A stretch of 39,467 nt of DNA from Clostridiales bacterium UBA1316 (GTDB taxonomy: Bacteria > Bacillota > Clostridia > Oscillospirales > Oscillospiraceae). Numbering within the stretch: position 1 is the stretch's first letter; each line of letters begins with the position of its first letter. Made by a program: the position numbers and the translations under genes. Below the pieces are notes generated by a model. It did no database searches, was not told where the DNA came from, and was given only the letters and a program-made list of their open reading frames with translations. The stretch spans positions 41,083 to 80,549 of the forward strand of contig DBTM01000003.1 of assembly GCA_002307055.1 (NCBI GenBank), read 5' to 3'. Shown piece after piece: positions 1 through 8,063 of this stretch.

Positions 1-2
1 TG

Positions 3-1211
3 AGCCCGACGAGCTACCGGACTGCTCCACTCCGCGATATCCAGTATTTCAGGTGGAACTACATAATAGCATATGTGATAGGTGAAGTCAAGTGGAATCG
101 CCGGTATTTCAACAGTATTTCAACTGTTTATCCGATGCAACAAAACAGGCTGTACCCAATATTATATGGTGATGATCAACTTGCAGCACAGGGCGCAACA
201 TTTATATCAAAAGGGGACAGCGAGTACATGAATGCCAACAGACAGAACTATTTAAATTATATCTGGCAGACCGGAGGTTCAGATCAATTAAAACGCATGT
301 TTAGAGAGCTGGTGCTGCGGGACGAGCGGGAGGCAATGCGCTATATTAACGCTGACAACCTCGGGTTTCCGGTGCTGTTTATATTAATGCATGAAATAAG
401 CGCGCGAAATATGTATTCCGAGCTGAGCCAAAGGAATAAAGCTGCAATTCATATATGCGCTAAAAAAATTTACAAATACAATACTAAAATGACAGACTTG
501 ATGGACAGAGGAATTATACATCAGGCCCTGAACTGGATGTTCCTCACCGGGAAAGACTGGAGCGGGCCCAGCGACGGGCATGACACATACGATGCTGTTA
601 TAGATGACGTGTCGGCCCTTCTCATTACGGCGTTTGAAGATAAAACGATTATGAGAGATATTGTTGACTTAATTTTCAAACGTCATCGGCAGGGGCTTTA
701 TATACACGACCTTGTCTGGAGCTTTTTCCAGGTTCTTGACCCGGATGCGCTGGCGCTGACGGCGAATCACCTGCTGTCAGCAAATCCAAAAGACGCGGAG
801 CTGGCGGGAAAGCTGCTCGGCGTTGATATTCCAGCGGCTTCAAATAGTGCAGGAGCCAGAAAAACGCAGCGCCAGTTTCTTAGTTGGATCGAAGATAACA
901 AGCCATATCTCTATTTGACCGGCGAACATTTCCAAATGACGAGCAAGCCAAAACACCTTGACGCTGATGCTGAGGCAAAATATCTCGGTAAAGAAATCTC
1001 CCCGCGTTACAGAGCACCTGTCGAACCGTTAACTGAAGCGGAAACAGCGTGCCTGCGCAGCTATAGGGCGTCAACCTATGAAAACCAGGAGCTGCTGACG
1101 AATTATTCACACCGCCTGCGCAGCCGAGACACACAGCAGTGGTATGAGTGGATGCAAAAACAGCCTGCCGAGCAAGTGCTTGCGGCGAGAAACGGATATG
1201 AGGCAGTCTGA
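3..1211 (+). CDS. Unknown protein upstream of tgl, 5'-truncated by the window edge
   Basis: The frame is open from base 3 through to the TGA at 1209-1211, so the true start is probably outside the window; the first internal start (GTG at 75) has no clear ribosome site. I do not recognise the family. The 378 residues after that GTG are soluble-looking: no signal peptide, no membrane segment, mostly helical in appearance. They are notably rich in glutamine, with QQ or QxQ clusters near both ends (for example TQQWYEWMQKQ close to the C-terminus). The stop overlaps the tgl start as ATGA, so the two proteins are translationally coupled and probably act together. A role as substrate or partner of the spore transglutaminase is inference from context only. 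Confidence 0.75.
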   Translation, partial: SPTSYRTAPLRDIQYFRWNYIIAYVIGEVKWNRRYFNSISTVYPMQQNRLYPILYGDDQLAAQGATFISKGDSEYMNANRQNYLNYIWQTGGSDQLKRMFRELVLRDEREAMRYINADNLGFPVLFILMHEISARNMYSELSQRNKAAIHICAKKIYKYNTKMTDLMDRGIIHQALNWMFLTGKDWSGPSDGHDTYDAVIDDVSALLITAFEDKTIMRDIVDLIFKRHRQGLYIHDLVWSFFQVLDPDALALTANHLLSANPKDAELAGKLLGVDIPAASNSAGARKTQRQFLSWIEDNKPYLYLTGEHFQMTSKPKHLDADAEAKYLGKEISPRYRAPVEPLTEAETACLRSYRASTYENQELLTNYSHRLRSRDTQQWYEWMQKQPAEQVLAARNGYEAV

Positions 1212-2020
1212 TGATTATCATTGACGGTAAGCCGCTCGACCCGGCATCAGTGACGAACGAGTACCCGGAGGGCAGTTTGGAAAGAGCAATACTCAGTAAA
1301 ATGGCCGCCGGCGATGATAAAAATACATATGACAGCCTGAATCAGCTCAAGTTTGAGCTCAAAATGCGCAAAGAAATTGTCAGCGCGGCAAATGCGCTGA
1401 ACCGGAGCAGCATGTCTTTCGAGGTCTTCCGTGAATCAAAATGCAATCCGGATTTTTGGATACGCCATGATGACGGTGGGTTTGAACTCAAGGCTGGTGT
1501 GAAACCGGCGGACGCAATCAGGGATATCTACAAAAACAGCGCAGAGTACGGTACGGAATGCGCAACGGCGATACAAATCATATATTATAAAGCCCTGCTG
1601 GAGATATTTCCGGAGGATGCCTTCAATAAACTGTTCGATGATATTTATCTGATGAACTGGCACCGCCTGAGCCGTGAGCTCAGCGGGACCGGCGTCATGC
1701 GTCCGGTAAATACCGATCTGCCAGGTGACAGACGCTATTTTTCGAATCCCGATGTCGACCCGGAGACGCCTGAATGGCAGGGGGAAAACGTTATTGATAT
1801 GGGTGATGGCGTTTATTATGGCCATGGTTTGGGAAAGCACAGCGCCGACGCGATTATACGCGCGCTCAATGAAAACCGAAGAGAAGATGCCGCCCGGCAG
1901 GCATATCTGATGGAATCGGCAGGGCGGCCTGATTTTAAGCGTCTGTCGGACCTGTATGATAAATCGGTCTCGCAAGCAACTGTATCAGCCGCGTCTGACG
2001 CGGCAGGGCAGACGGCTTAA
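1211..2020 (+). CDS. tgl: Protein-glutamine gamma-glutamyltransferase (spore-coat transglutaminase)
   Basis: The 269-residue protein resembles Bacillus subtilis Tgl along its length (245 residues there). Tgl makes epsilon-(gamma-glutamyl)-lysine isopeptide bonds between spore-coat proteins such as GerQ late in sporulation. Visible landmarks are LKFELKMRKEIVSAA near residue 46, the active-site stretch GTECATAIQIIYY with Cys117 preceded by Glu116, the WQGENVI segment with Glu192, and the YYGHGLG motif with His205. In B. subtilis the catalytic cysteine pairs with the glutamates equivalent to 116 or 192. A polar Ala/Ser-rich tail of about 20 residues is extra. The ATG overlaps the stop of the upstream unknown gene by one base, and a strong terminator follows 15 bases after the stop. 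The family assignment is secure; the spore role is from known biology. Confidence 0.93.
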   Translation: MIIIDGKPLDPASVTNEYPEGSLERAILSKMAAGDDKNTYDSLNQLKFELKMRKEIVSAANALNRSSMSFEVFRESKCNPDFWIRHDDGGFELKAGVKPADAIRDIYKNSAEYGTECATAIQIIYYKALLEIFPEDAFNKLFDDIYLMNWHRLSRELSGTGVMRPVNTDLPGDRRYFSNPDVDPETPEWQGENVIDMGDGVYYGHGLGKHSADAIIRALNENRREDAARQAYLMESAGRPDFKRLSDLYDKSVSQATVSAASDAAGQTA

Positions 2021-2034
2021 ATAATAACGGGCAT

Positions 2035-2067
2035 AAAACAGCGGCGAACGCAGTTCGCCGCTGTTTT
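2035..2067. terminator. Bidirectional intrinsic terminator between tgl and the zinc-ribbon gene
   Basis: Arms of 15 bases (2035-2049 and 2053-2067) are perfectly complementary around a 3-base loop. The arms begin with AAAA and end with TTTT, so either strand gives a G+C-rich stem followed by a U-run. It separates the convergent tgl (+) and the gene ending at 2078 (-). Confidence 0.9.
2046..2063. repeat. Copy 1 of an 18-nt hairpin repeat
   Basis: The 18 bases that include most of the loop and 3' arm of the tgl terminator occur identically at 8064-8081, in a different intergenic spacer. The core reads GAACGCAGTTCGCCG. It may be a small palindromic (REP-like) repeat family reused as a terminator here. 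Confidence 0.55.
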
Positions 2068-2077
2068 ATAATTTGCT

Positions 2078-2470
2078 TTATGTCTTCTTCGTAAACCGCT
2101 CGCCGCATTTGGGACAGGTTATCTGCATTTTCCCTTTTCCGCGCGGTACGCGCAGCAAGTTGCCGCAGCTGGGGCACTTAAAAAACTTATGGGTCTTGCG
2201 GTCTTTTATGTTTGCATACATCTTTTTAAAGTTTTGCTTGACCGGCCACCAATAACGAAGAAACTTGTCGTTTTCAGCGCGCCGTTTCGGGATGTTGCGT
2301 GAGAGCATCCGAAATACGGCGAGAATCAGAAGCAGGTATGATACATATACAAGCAAATTTAAAATGGCAAAGCGGGAAATTAAGCTGATAATAAGTCCGG
2401 CGATGATGAGCGCCGTATTCAGATGATCAGGCCCATATCTTCCAGCCATGAAATTTCGAAGAAAATTCAT
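2078..2470 (-). CDS. Small membrane protein with C-terminal zinc ribbon
   Basis: This 130-residue protein has two or three hydrophobic segments (about residues 20-55, rich in Ile/Leu), a basic linker, and a C-terminal zinc ribbon with CPSC and CPKC knuckles. It is likely an integral membrane protein with a cytosolic metal-binding tail. Proteins of this shape are common and uncharacterised in Clostridia. The ATG at 2470 is chosen because GGAG lies 6 bases upstream; the longer reading (2491) would need TTG and swallow that site. A TATAAT-like -10 element lies about 40 bases upstream. Its stop lies 10 bases from the shared terminator. Function unknown. Confidence 0.8.
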   Translation of the reverse strand: MNFLRNFMAGRYGPDHLNTALIIAGLIISLISRFAILNLLVYVSYLLLILAVFRMLSRNIPKRRAENDKFLRYWWPVKQNFKKMYANIKDRKTHKFFKCPSCGNLLRVPRGKGKMQITCPKCGERFTKKT

Positions 2471-2508
2471 GATCTCCAGAGTTCCTCTCAAGAAGTTAAT
2501 GTAACGGG

Positions 2509-2514
2509 ATTATA
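2509..2514 (-). promoter_or_regulatory. Candidate -10 element for the zinc-ribbon gene
   Basis: The minus strand reads TATAAT here, 38 bases before the ATG at 2470, with an A/T-rich stretch upstream. No good -35 is visible at the expected distance, so this is only a candidate. Confidence 0.35.
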
Positions 2515-2564
2515 TCACTTTTATTTCCAAAAAACGTAATGGACACATTAAGTTTACATATGAC

Positions 2565-3500
2565 TCAATATTCGAAGATGCTGCCGCCGATGAATTCGCG
2601 GAGGATAGAGTCCGGCGGCACATATGCCGGATTAATTGCTTCAAAGCGTTTAAACGCGCTGAGGATCTGCTGAAGCACGTCAAAATGCTCGGCATTTTCC
2701 GGCACTTTGTCGAACACATCGCCGGTGAACTGCTTCATGACGGAAATTTCATAAGGCAGCGCCGAATCGATGGAGATATTCGCCGAATCCTTATACGGCA
2801 GGATATTCAGCATCTCACCGCGGCGGATATTATCCCACATTTTTAATGTGAACTGCGGGTCGGCCCCGCGGAAATAGTCGTCACGGACGATCCGGCGGAC
2901 GAGGCGCATCCCGTTGCTGTCGATTAACGGGCTCCCTTTATCTGAGATATCGGTCAGTGTGCTTACAAAAACTCTGTAAGCTGAGGGGTGTTCATGGGTG
3001 ATGCATTCATTGAGCGCATGGATGCCCTCGAAAATCGCAATCTCATTTTTATCGAGTTTCATCGGTGTATTCTTGTCGGGGCTTCTATGCTGCTGAGCGA
3101 AGCTGAAATGTGGTATCCGGATCTCCTCACCGGCGGAAAGCAGCCTGAAATGCTCATTCAGCAGCGACATATCCAGACACGAGGGGGACTCATAATCAAT
3201 ATCGCCCGCAGGTGTTCTCGGCGCGGTAGCCGGGTCAACTGTCCTAAAATAATTATCGAGTGATATATTTTCGGCTTTGATACCGAGCCGTTTGAGCTCA
3301 TTTGCGAGCTTTTTCGCCGTTGTTGTCTTGCCTGAACCTGACGGGCCGGATAAAAGAACGATAGGGCTGAGGTCGATGTTGTTAAAAATTTCGTCCGCCG
3401 CTTTGCGTATTCTCGAATTAAAATACTTTTCGCTTTCAAGAACATATTCCATGGGAGTTGTGGAGATTCGAAAATTGATTACTGCCAGATCATATGTCAT
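2565..3500 (-). CDS. Uridine kinase-like nucleoside kinase (phosphoribulokinase/uridine kinase superfamily)
   Basis: The 311-residue protein carries a Walker A loop GPSGSGKTT at residues 52-60. The SLDNYFR motif (ENISLDNYFRTVD) and FEGIHALN follow, which are typical of the uridine kinase/phosphoribulokinase P-loop family. It should phosphorylate a nucleoside or similar small molecule with ATP in the cytosol; the exact substrate cannot be read from sequence. The ATG at 3500 is preferred because GGAG lies about 7 bases upstream; a GTG at 3542 is the alternative. It follows hemZ on the same strand by about 85 bases and is probably in the same transcript. Clostridial genomes often carry a kinase of this type, sometimes fused to a TGS domain, which is absent here. 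Confidence 0.85.
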   Translation of the reverse strand: MTYDLAVINFRISTTPMEYVLESEKYFNSRIRKAADEIFNNIDLSPIVLLSGPSGSGKTTTAKKLANELKRLGIKAENISLDNYFRTVDPATAPRTPAGDIDYESPSCLDMSLLNEHFRLLSAGEEIRIPHFSFAQQHRSPDKNTPMKLDKNEIAIFEGIHALNECITHEHPSAYRVFVSTLTDISDKGSPLIDSNGMRLVRRIVRDDYFRGADPQFTLKMWDNIRRGEMLNILPYKDSANISIDSALPYEISVMKQFTGDVFDKVPENAEHFDVLQQILSAFKRFEAINPAYVPPDSILREFIGGSIFEY

Positions 3501-3584
3501 GTTGGACTCCAAAGACCGATGTGACAGCGATAAACCTGTCACTCGGTGGCCGCCGTTAAGCGCGCGGCTCGCCGTTTATGATTA

Positions 3585-5108
3585 TTATTTTGCGGGGAAA
3601 TTCTTTGCATCCGTGTAAAATTGGGCGATTCCGGATTTGTTCTCGATGATCCGGTCAATATTGCCAATATATTCATGCGGATATTTTGGGTTGAATATGC
3701 GTTCGATTCGGCCTGTTTTGGGGCTGACCAGTTTCGTTGCGCCGCCGCCGCCGAGCGCCAGAATCGTCACAAGCTCTTCCATTATCAGAATGTTGTATAA
3801 ACTCATAAACCCGGGGCGGCACCAGCCGATATTTTCGAAGCCGCCGGACATAAATTTTTGCCTGTAAAGGTAATAAGGCGCATAACCATGACCGCGCAGC
3901 TGCTTACCAGCCTCATTGAGCATCACGGCAACAGCGCTGCCGTCCGGGATATCCATGCTCTCCAGCGTAATCCGCGTGCCTTTTTTTAGAGAGAGCGTAT
4001 GCACGGTGATATTTTCCGGGTTCAGCGCTAAAACTGTCTGAAGCGAATTTCTAAAACTCTCCGTCGTATCAGTCGGCAGACCGGCAATTAGGTCCATGTT
4101 GATATTGCTGAACCCCGCCGCGCGCGCTTCCCGCACGGCGCGCAGTACATCCTCGGCTGTATGGCGGCGGCCTATTGCGGCGAGCACATCGTCAGACATG
4201 GTCTGGGGGTTAATGCTCAGGCGTGTCACACCCTGCTTATATAGGACATCAAGCTTTTCCGATGTTATCGTATCAGGGCGCCCAGCTTCAACGGTAAACT
4301 CCCTGACGTTTTTCATATCGAATGCGGACGCGAGCTTTCGTATCAGCCCATCGAGCTGCGCGCCCGACAGTGTTGTCGGCGTACCCCCGCCGATATAGAC
4401 GGAAATGATGTTGAGCCCGTTAGCTAGAACAACCGCCGATAAAGCATCAATTTCTTTATAAAGTGCCTCGAGAAATGGCTCAATGAGCTTAAATGATTTT
4501 TCAACGCTGTGGCTGACAAAACTGCAGTAATGGCAGCGTGTCGGGCAGAACGGAATGCCGATATAGATCGCCGCGTCATGCTGCGCCAGCGCTTTTTTAG
4601 TCAGGATGCCTGCTTTTGCCGTGTCTAGGCAAAACGAGCCGCGCTCCGGCGACACGAAGTAGTCATGCGCGAGAACCGACAAGGCTTTTTTGTCAGAAAA
4701 GCCGCGCTCAAGCATTTTCGTCACGATCTTACCCGGACGGATCCCAGTCAGAGCGCCCCAAGCGGGCTTTATCCCGGTGGGTTTTATCCCGGCGGGATAA
4801 AGCCCGCCTTTCTCCAAAACAGCGGCTTTATAAAAAGAGAGCTTGATGATCTTTTGAAGAAGCCGGTCGTTTGTGAGCTTGTCGGTTAAGGCGGCGCGTT
4901 GGACACGGGAGATGCCGCTGAAGGTCTCGCCTTCGGAAGTGATCTTTGTCACCGCCGTGGTGAGCGCGGCACCGTGCGTCAAGATGACACTGGCGGAAAG
5001 ACCGTCAGAGCTCTGTGCCGTGTATTCCGGCCGCTCCTTCGGGTACATCATGAGCATGATCTGCTCGACGGCGTATTTATAATCGTGGCCCTTGAGTATC
5101 AGCTTCAT
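3585..5108 (-). CDS. hemZ: HemZ-type radical SAM protein (oxygen-independent coproporphyrinogen oxidase-like)
   Basis: The 507-residue protein has the radical SAM cluster motif CPTRCHYC at residues 188-195 (Cys188, Cys192, Cys195) in the context YIGIPFCP. It also has the IGGGTPT glycine motif, TVEAGRPDT and the C-terminal PYYLYRQK segment, all hallmarks of HemZ (HemN-related). HemZ is annotated as coproporphyrinogen III dehydrogenase, though not all members have shown that activity. The usual WGxLTGIRP motif (WGALTGIRP) is preceded by an unusual GIKP repeat, reported separately. The ATG overlaps the stop of the upstream MBL gene as ATGA, so the two are translationally coupled. Confident of the family, less so of the substrate. 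Confidence 0.9.
   Translation of the reverse strand: MKLILKGHDYKYAVEQIMLMMYPKERPEYTAQSSDGLSASVILTHGAALTTAVTKITSEGETFSGISRVQRAALTDKLTNDRLLQKIIKLSFYKAAVLEKGGLYPAGIKPTGIKPAWGALTGIRPGKIVTKMLERGFSDKKALSVLAHDYFVSPERGSFCLDTAKAGILTKKALAQHDAAIYIGIPFCPTRCHYCSFVSHSVEKSFKLIEPFLEALYKEIDALSAVVLANGLNIISVYIGGGTPTTLSGAQLDGLIRKLASAFDMKNVREFTVEAGRPDTITSEKLDVLYKQGVTRLSINPQTMSDDVLAAIGRRHTAEDVLRAVREARAAGFSNINMDLIAGLPTDTTESFRNSLQTVLALNPENITVHTLSLKKGTRITLESMDIPDGSAVAVMLNEAGKQLRGHGYAPYYLYRQKFMSGGFENIGWCRPGFMSLYNILIMEELVTILALGGGGATKLVSPKTGRIERIFNPKYPHEYIGNIDRIIENKSGIAQFYTDAKNFPAK
4762..4807. repeat. Palindromic and tandem repeat inside the hemZ coding region
   Basis: Perfect 15-base inverted arms at 4762-4776 and 4793-4807 enclose a 16-base loop. 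The loop holds a second copy of the left-arm motif: the 14-mers at 4764-4777 and 4779-4792 differ at one base and have a 15-base period. In HemZ it encodes GLYPAGIKPTGIKPA, just before WGALTGIRP. It keeps the frame and looks like an in-frame insertion or expansion in a linker. Confidence 0.8.
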
Positions 5109-5728
5109 TTGTCCCCAAATTCTTCGGCGGCATACACCATATACTCATTAAAACGGCGCTCTCGGTCAAGTGTCGTCGCGTCCATATGGCCGGGATATAC
5201 CTCAAAATCACCGCTCAGCAACGAGAGCCGGAAAAGGGAGCGCAAAAGCTGCTGTACATTACCCTCGCCCAAATCCGTCCTGCCGGCGCTGCCCCGGAAT
5301 AACGTATCTCCGACAAAAAGTGCGCTTTCACATTGCAGCGTGACCGAACCGGGCGAGTGTCCGGGTGTTTCGATAACCAAAAATGTCAGGCTGCCGACAG
5401 CAATTTTATCGCCGTCTTTATAATAACGGACGTCTTCATCCGCCTTCAGCTTATATTGATCGCGCGGTCCGTCCATCTGGGTGTCGCTTTTGTTAATCCA
5501 TATCGGCGCGCCTGTTTCCTGACTGACTGAATAGGCAGCCAAAGTATGGTCATAATGCCCATGTGTCAAAAAAACAGCCGCCGCCGTTAGTTTGTTCGCT
5601 TCCAGATAATCGAGAATGACATTTGATTCATCGCCCGGGTCAATGACGGCGCATTGGAGTGTGGTCTCATCCGTCACGATATAGCAGTTTGTTTCGATAT
5701 GGCCCACAACAAGGGTTTTAATCAGCAT
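5105..5728 (-). CDS. MBL-fold hydrolase (glyoxalase II-like)
   Basis: This 207-residue metallo-beta-lactamase-fold protein has the zinc motif THGHYDH at residues 55-61, a second metal ligand region around TPGHSPGS, the GDTLFRGSAGRTDL segment, and a YPGHMD C-terminal histidine. It resembles the short YcbL/GloB-like hydroxyacylglutathione hydrolases that sit beside dtd and hemZ in Firmicutes. Hydrolysis of a thioester such as S-lactoyl adduct is plausible but not shown. The start at 5728 has GGAG 8 bases upstream; an upstream TTG-type extension is unlikely. It overlaps hemZ by 4 bases and follows dtd by 70 bases, so it is part of that operon. Confidence 0.85.
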   Translation of the reverse strand: MLIKTLVVGHIETNCYIVTDETTLQCAVIDPGDESNVILDYLEANKLTAAAVFLTHGHYDHTLAAYSVSQETGAPIWINKSDTQMDGPRDQYKLKADEDVRYYKDGDKIAVGSLTFLVIETPGHSPGSVTLQCESALFVGDTLFRGSAGRTDLGEGNVQQLLRSLFRLSLLSGDFEVYPGHMDATTLDRERRFNEYMVYAAEEFGDK

Positions 5729-5798
5729 AGCGGGATCTCCTTCTGTTTGCATTATACCATTATAACATGAAAAGTATGACAAGGCATCGGACACCAGC

Positions 5799-6242
5799 TT
5801 AAAAGTCATTCGTGTCTATAATGATTGTCACAGGTCCGTCGTTGACAGACAGAACTTTCATATCGGCTCCGAATTCACCTGTCTCGGTATGGTACCCCGC
5901 CTTTCGGCACGCGTCAACAACGCGCGCATATAAGGGGATGGCGATATCGGGCTTCGCGGCGCCGGTAAAACCGGGCCGCCTGCTTTTTATATCGGCGTAC
6001 AGCGTAAACTGAGAGACGATGAGCAGACTGCCGCCGATTGAAGCCAGATTCAAGTTCATTTTACCGTTTTCGTCTTCAAAAATCCGAAGCCCCAGAATCC
6101 GATCAGCCAGCTTATCAGCCAGCGCCGCCGTGTCCGTCGGCGCGATGCCTAAGAGAACAAGAAATCCTTTGCCGATACTGCCCGCGTTCCTACCGCCTAT
6201 GGTCACAGATGCCGATGATACCCGTGTAACAACAACCCTCAA
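5799..6242 (-). CDS. dtd: D-aminoacyl-tRNA deacylase
   Basis: At 147 residues this matches the usual length of Dtd. Dtd hydrolyses D-aminoacyl-tRNAs (and glycyl-tRNA-Ala) so that D-amino acids are not used in translation. Both signature motifs are present: SQFTLYAD at 77-84 and NDGPVT at 134-139, which supplies the cross-subunit Gly-cisPro motif. The N-terminus MRVVVTRVSSASV fits the family exactly, which places the start at a TTG codon; AAAGGA lies 10 bases upstream. An ATG 5 bases before it is in a different frame. It is the first conserved member of the dtd-MBL-hemZ run. Confidence 0.95.
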   Translation of the reverse strand: MRVVVTRVSSASVTIGGRNAGSIGKGFLVLLGIAPTDTAALADKLADRILGLRIFEDENGKMNLNLASIGGSLLIVSQFTLYADIKSRRPGFTGAAKPDIAIPLYARVVDACRKAGYHTETGEFGADMKVLSVNDGPVTIIIDTNDF

Positions 6243-6253
6243 GCATAATCAGT

Positions 6254-6300
6254 CCTTTTCAAAAGGTACCCTTTTCAAGGGCGCTGTCACCCGCAGGGTG
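6254..6300. repeat. Three consecutive short hairpins upstream of dtd
   Basis: CCTTTT-C-AAAAGG (6254-6266), CCCTT-TTC-AAGGG (6269-6281) and CACCC-GCA-GGGTG (6288-6300) follow one another between dtd and the methyltransferase gene. None has a proper U-run in the minus direction. They lie at one edge of the gene insert between relA and dtd. The role is unknown; they may form a structured dtd leader. Confidence 0.5.
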
Positions 6301-6362
6301 GATTGGCCGTAATTTCGTCGAACCATCGGACGTATAAATTGGTATCTGTCGTAAAATATTGC

Positions 6363-7112
6363 TTAAGATAGTTCTCCCCAATAGGCAGTTGTAACATTCG
6401 GAACGATAATTTCTCCGCTGTCAGGCGCGAACTCATCCAACAATGCCCATAGCTCCTCAATATATTTCTGATATACCGCCGTGTTTGGCTCCGGTGCATA
6501 TGAGGCAGATAAACTGCGCTGTATAAACTTTTCTTTCGTATACTCAAGGGGAAAATCAAATTTTGCATGTTTTATATTACAGCCGAAAAGAATCTCAAGC
6601 TTAGGGAGAGATTTGTTTAAGTGAAGAGATGTGAAACCCTTGCAAAGCTCCGTGCAGATTTCATATTGGCGGAGCGTGAACGAATCGTTGTAATCACGAA
6701 CATTTGCGACAGAAAAAAAGATTCCGTTCGGCTTCAAAATTCGTTTGCATTCCGTGTGAAACTTTTCCGCATCAAACCAGTGAAAAGCAGAAGCGGCAGT
6801 AACTAAATCCACGCTATGTTCGGGAAGCGTTGTATTTTCCGCAGATGCAGCAACTGATTTAAAATGCGTGTTACCTTCAAATATTCTTTCGGCTTGTGCG
6901 CGCATTTCTTCGTTTGGTTCTACACAAAACACATCAAAGCCGCGTTCAATAAATGCTTTTGCAAAAATTCCCGTTCCTGAGCCGATATCGGCAATTCTAT
7001 CGTTTGGTTTCAAAATATCATGAAAAAGCAGTTCCAGAACACCATCTGCATACCCAGGTCTGCTTTTGACATAGTTTTCCGAACGGTTATTGAATACTTG
7101 TTCGTTCGCCAT
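6363..7112 (-). CDS. Class I SAM-dependent methyltransferase
   Basis: The 249-residue protein has the SAM-binding motif I IADIGSGTGIFAKAF, an acidic CVEPNEEM strand end (motif II), and SAFHWFDAEKFHTEC followed by RILKPNGIFF. This is the Methyltransf_11/25 pattern seen in UbiE/BioC-like small-molecule methyltransferases. The substrate cannot be predicted. The ATG at 7112 has AGGGG 8 bases upstream; the GTG at 7121 lies too close to that site. It is one of two adjacent methyltransferases that separate relA from dtd, and it reads less G+C-rich than recJ or relA, suggesting later acquisition. Confidence 0.85.
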   Translation of the reverse strand: MANEQVFNNRSENYVKSRPGYADGVLELLFHDILKPNDRIADIGSGTGIFAKAFIERGFDVFCVEPNEEMRAQAERIFEGNTHFKSVAASAENTTLPEHSVDLVTAASAFHWFDAEKFHTECKRILKPNGIFFSVANVRDYNDSFTLRQYEICTELCKGFTSLHLNKSLPKLEILFGCNIKHAKFDFPLEYTKEKFIQRSLSASYAPEPNTAVYQKYIEELWALLDEFAPDSGEIIVPNVTTAYWGELS

Positions 7113-7136
7113 CTGATTCACCCCTGAAAATTCCTG

Positions 7137-7171
7137 TTGAACTTAACCACCGCGCTAGCGGTTTAGTTCAA
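7137..7171. repeat. Inverted repeat between the two methyltransferase genes
   Basis: TTGAACT (7137-7143) pairs with AGTTCAA (7165-7171), enclosing a CCGC-GCTA-GCGG hairpin (7150-7161). No U-run follows on the minus strand. It could be an operator for the downstream methyltransferase or a structured leader; its function is not determined. Confidence 0.5.
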
Positions 7172-7203
7172 TTGGAATTTGACTGTTTTGTATGATACTC
7201 GTA

Positions 7204-7968
7204 TTACGCGTTTAGCGGATAACCAATGTTGATAGCTTTTATTACAACCATATTTGGGTACAAGACATGAAACAAATCTTCTTCTTTTTCAACATGCTCA
7301 AGCTGCTCCTGTATTTCATAGACTTTTCTGATATAGAACCCTATGTCAGTTAGCATATTGATATATTCACTTATTGGGTGGCGGTATGTAATAAATTCAA
7401 AATCGTCGTCGTCTTCCCATTTCCATTTTGTTGCTCCAGTGTAAAAATAGCTGTGTGTTTCCGGAGGATCATTCCATAAATACCGTGATGTGATGCAGGA
7501 AGAAATCGCATCCGGTAAACTGCCGATGAACAATCCTTTATCCTTTAGTAAATTTTTAATTTTCAAAAAAACTTTTTCAATGTTCTCAATGTAACCCAGT
7601 GCTGCCATAGAAATAACAACGTCATATTCAGCTTCAGGAAGATTGATTTCCTCAATATCAGAAATGATGAATCGTATATCAACATTCTCCCGCGTTGCGT
7701 TTTCCTTTGCAAATTCTATCTGTTTCTCAGATATATCAACGCATGTGACGATTGCTCCCTGCTTTGCCAAAGCAATGCCGCAATTGGCTGCCCCACAACC
7801 AAGTTCAACAACCTTTTTGCCTGAAACATTTCCGATTAGGCTTAAATCGGATTCAGTTAAGCCGTTTACAATACCATAATCTACTCTGTCAAAAGGAAAG
7901 TTAACCCCTTTCTGATATCGCACAGCATGCTTGTTCCATGAATCCTTATTAGTCTTATTTGTACTCAT
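7204..7968 (-). CDS. Class I SAM-dependent methyltransferase
   Basis: The 254-residue protein starts with a NKDSWNKHAVRYQ type N-terminus. It has motif I VVELGCGAANCGIAL, motif II VTCVDISEKQ, and ISDIEEINLPEAEYDVV before the post-I acidic strand. These are standard class I methyltransferase features. The C-terminal half (THSYFYTGATKWKWEDDDDFEF, with a HPISEYINML helix) resembles small-molecule methyltransferases of resistance or xenobiotic type; the substrate is unknown. The ATG at 7968 with GGGG about 6 bases upstream is preferred over the GTG at 7974. It looks A+T-richer than relA/recJ, which fits horizontal acquisition. Confidence 0.85.
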   Translation of the reverse strand: MSTNKTNKDSWNKHAVRYQKGVNFPFDRVDYGIVNGLTESDLSLIGNVSGKKVVELGCGAANCGIALAKQGAIVTCVDISEKQIEFAKENATRENVDIRFIISDIEEINLPEAEYDVVISMAALGYIENIEKVFLKIKNLLKDKGLFIGSLPDAISSCITSRYLWNDPPETHSYFYTGATKWKWEDDDDFEFITYRHPISEYINMLTDIGFYIRKVYEIQEQLEHVEKEEDLFHVLYPNMVVIKAINIGYPLNA

Positions 7969-8001
7969 AAGCACCCCGCTGTTTATTCACAATCCGTAGT
8001 C

Positions 8002-8026
8002 TAAACTGACTGTCAAATTCAGTTTA
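8002..8026. repeat. Inverted repeat upstream of a methyltransferase gene
   Basis: TAAACTGA (8002-8009) pairs with TCAGTTTA (8019-8026). On the minus strand the interval contains TTGACA, so this could be an operator over a -35 region of the methyltransferase promoter; no convincing -10 is seen. Confidence 0.4.
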
Positions 8027-8063
8027 CGTATCACAAATGCTGGCAACTCAACGACATGCCGGT

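Noticed and set aside
6287..6568. 93-codon minus-strand frame overlapping the end of a methyltransferase
   Set aside because: Most of it is another frame of the methyltransferase gene; the remainder crosses the hairpins, with no start signal.
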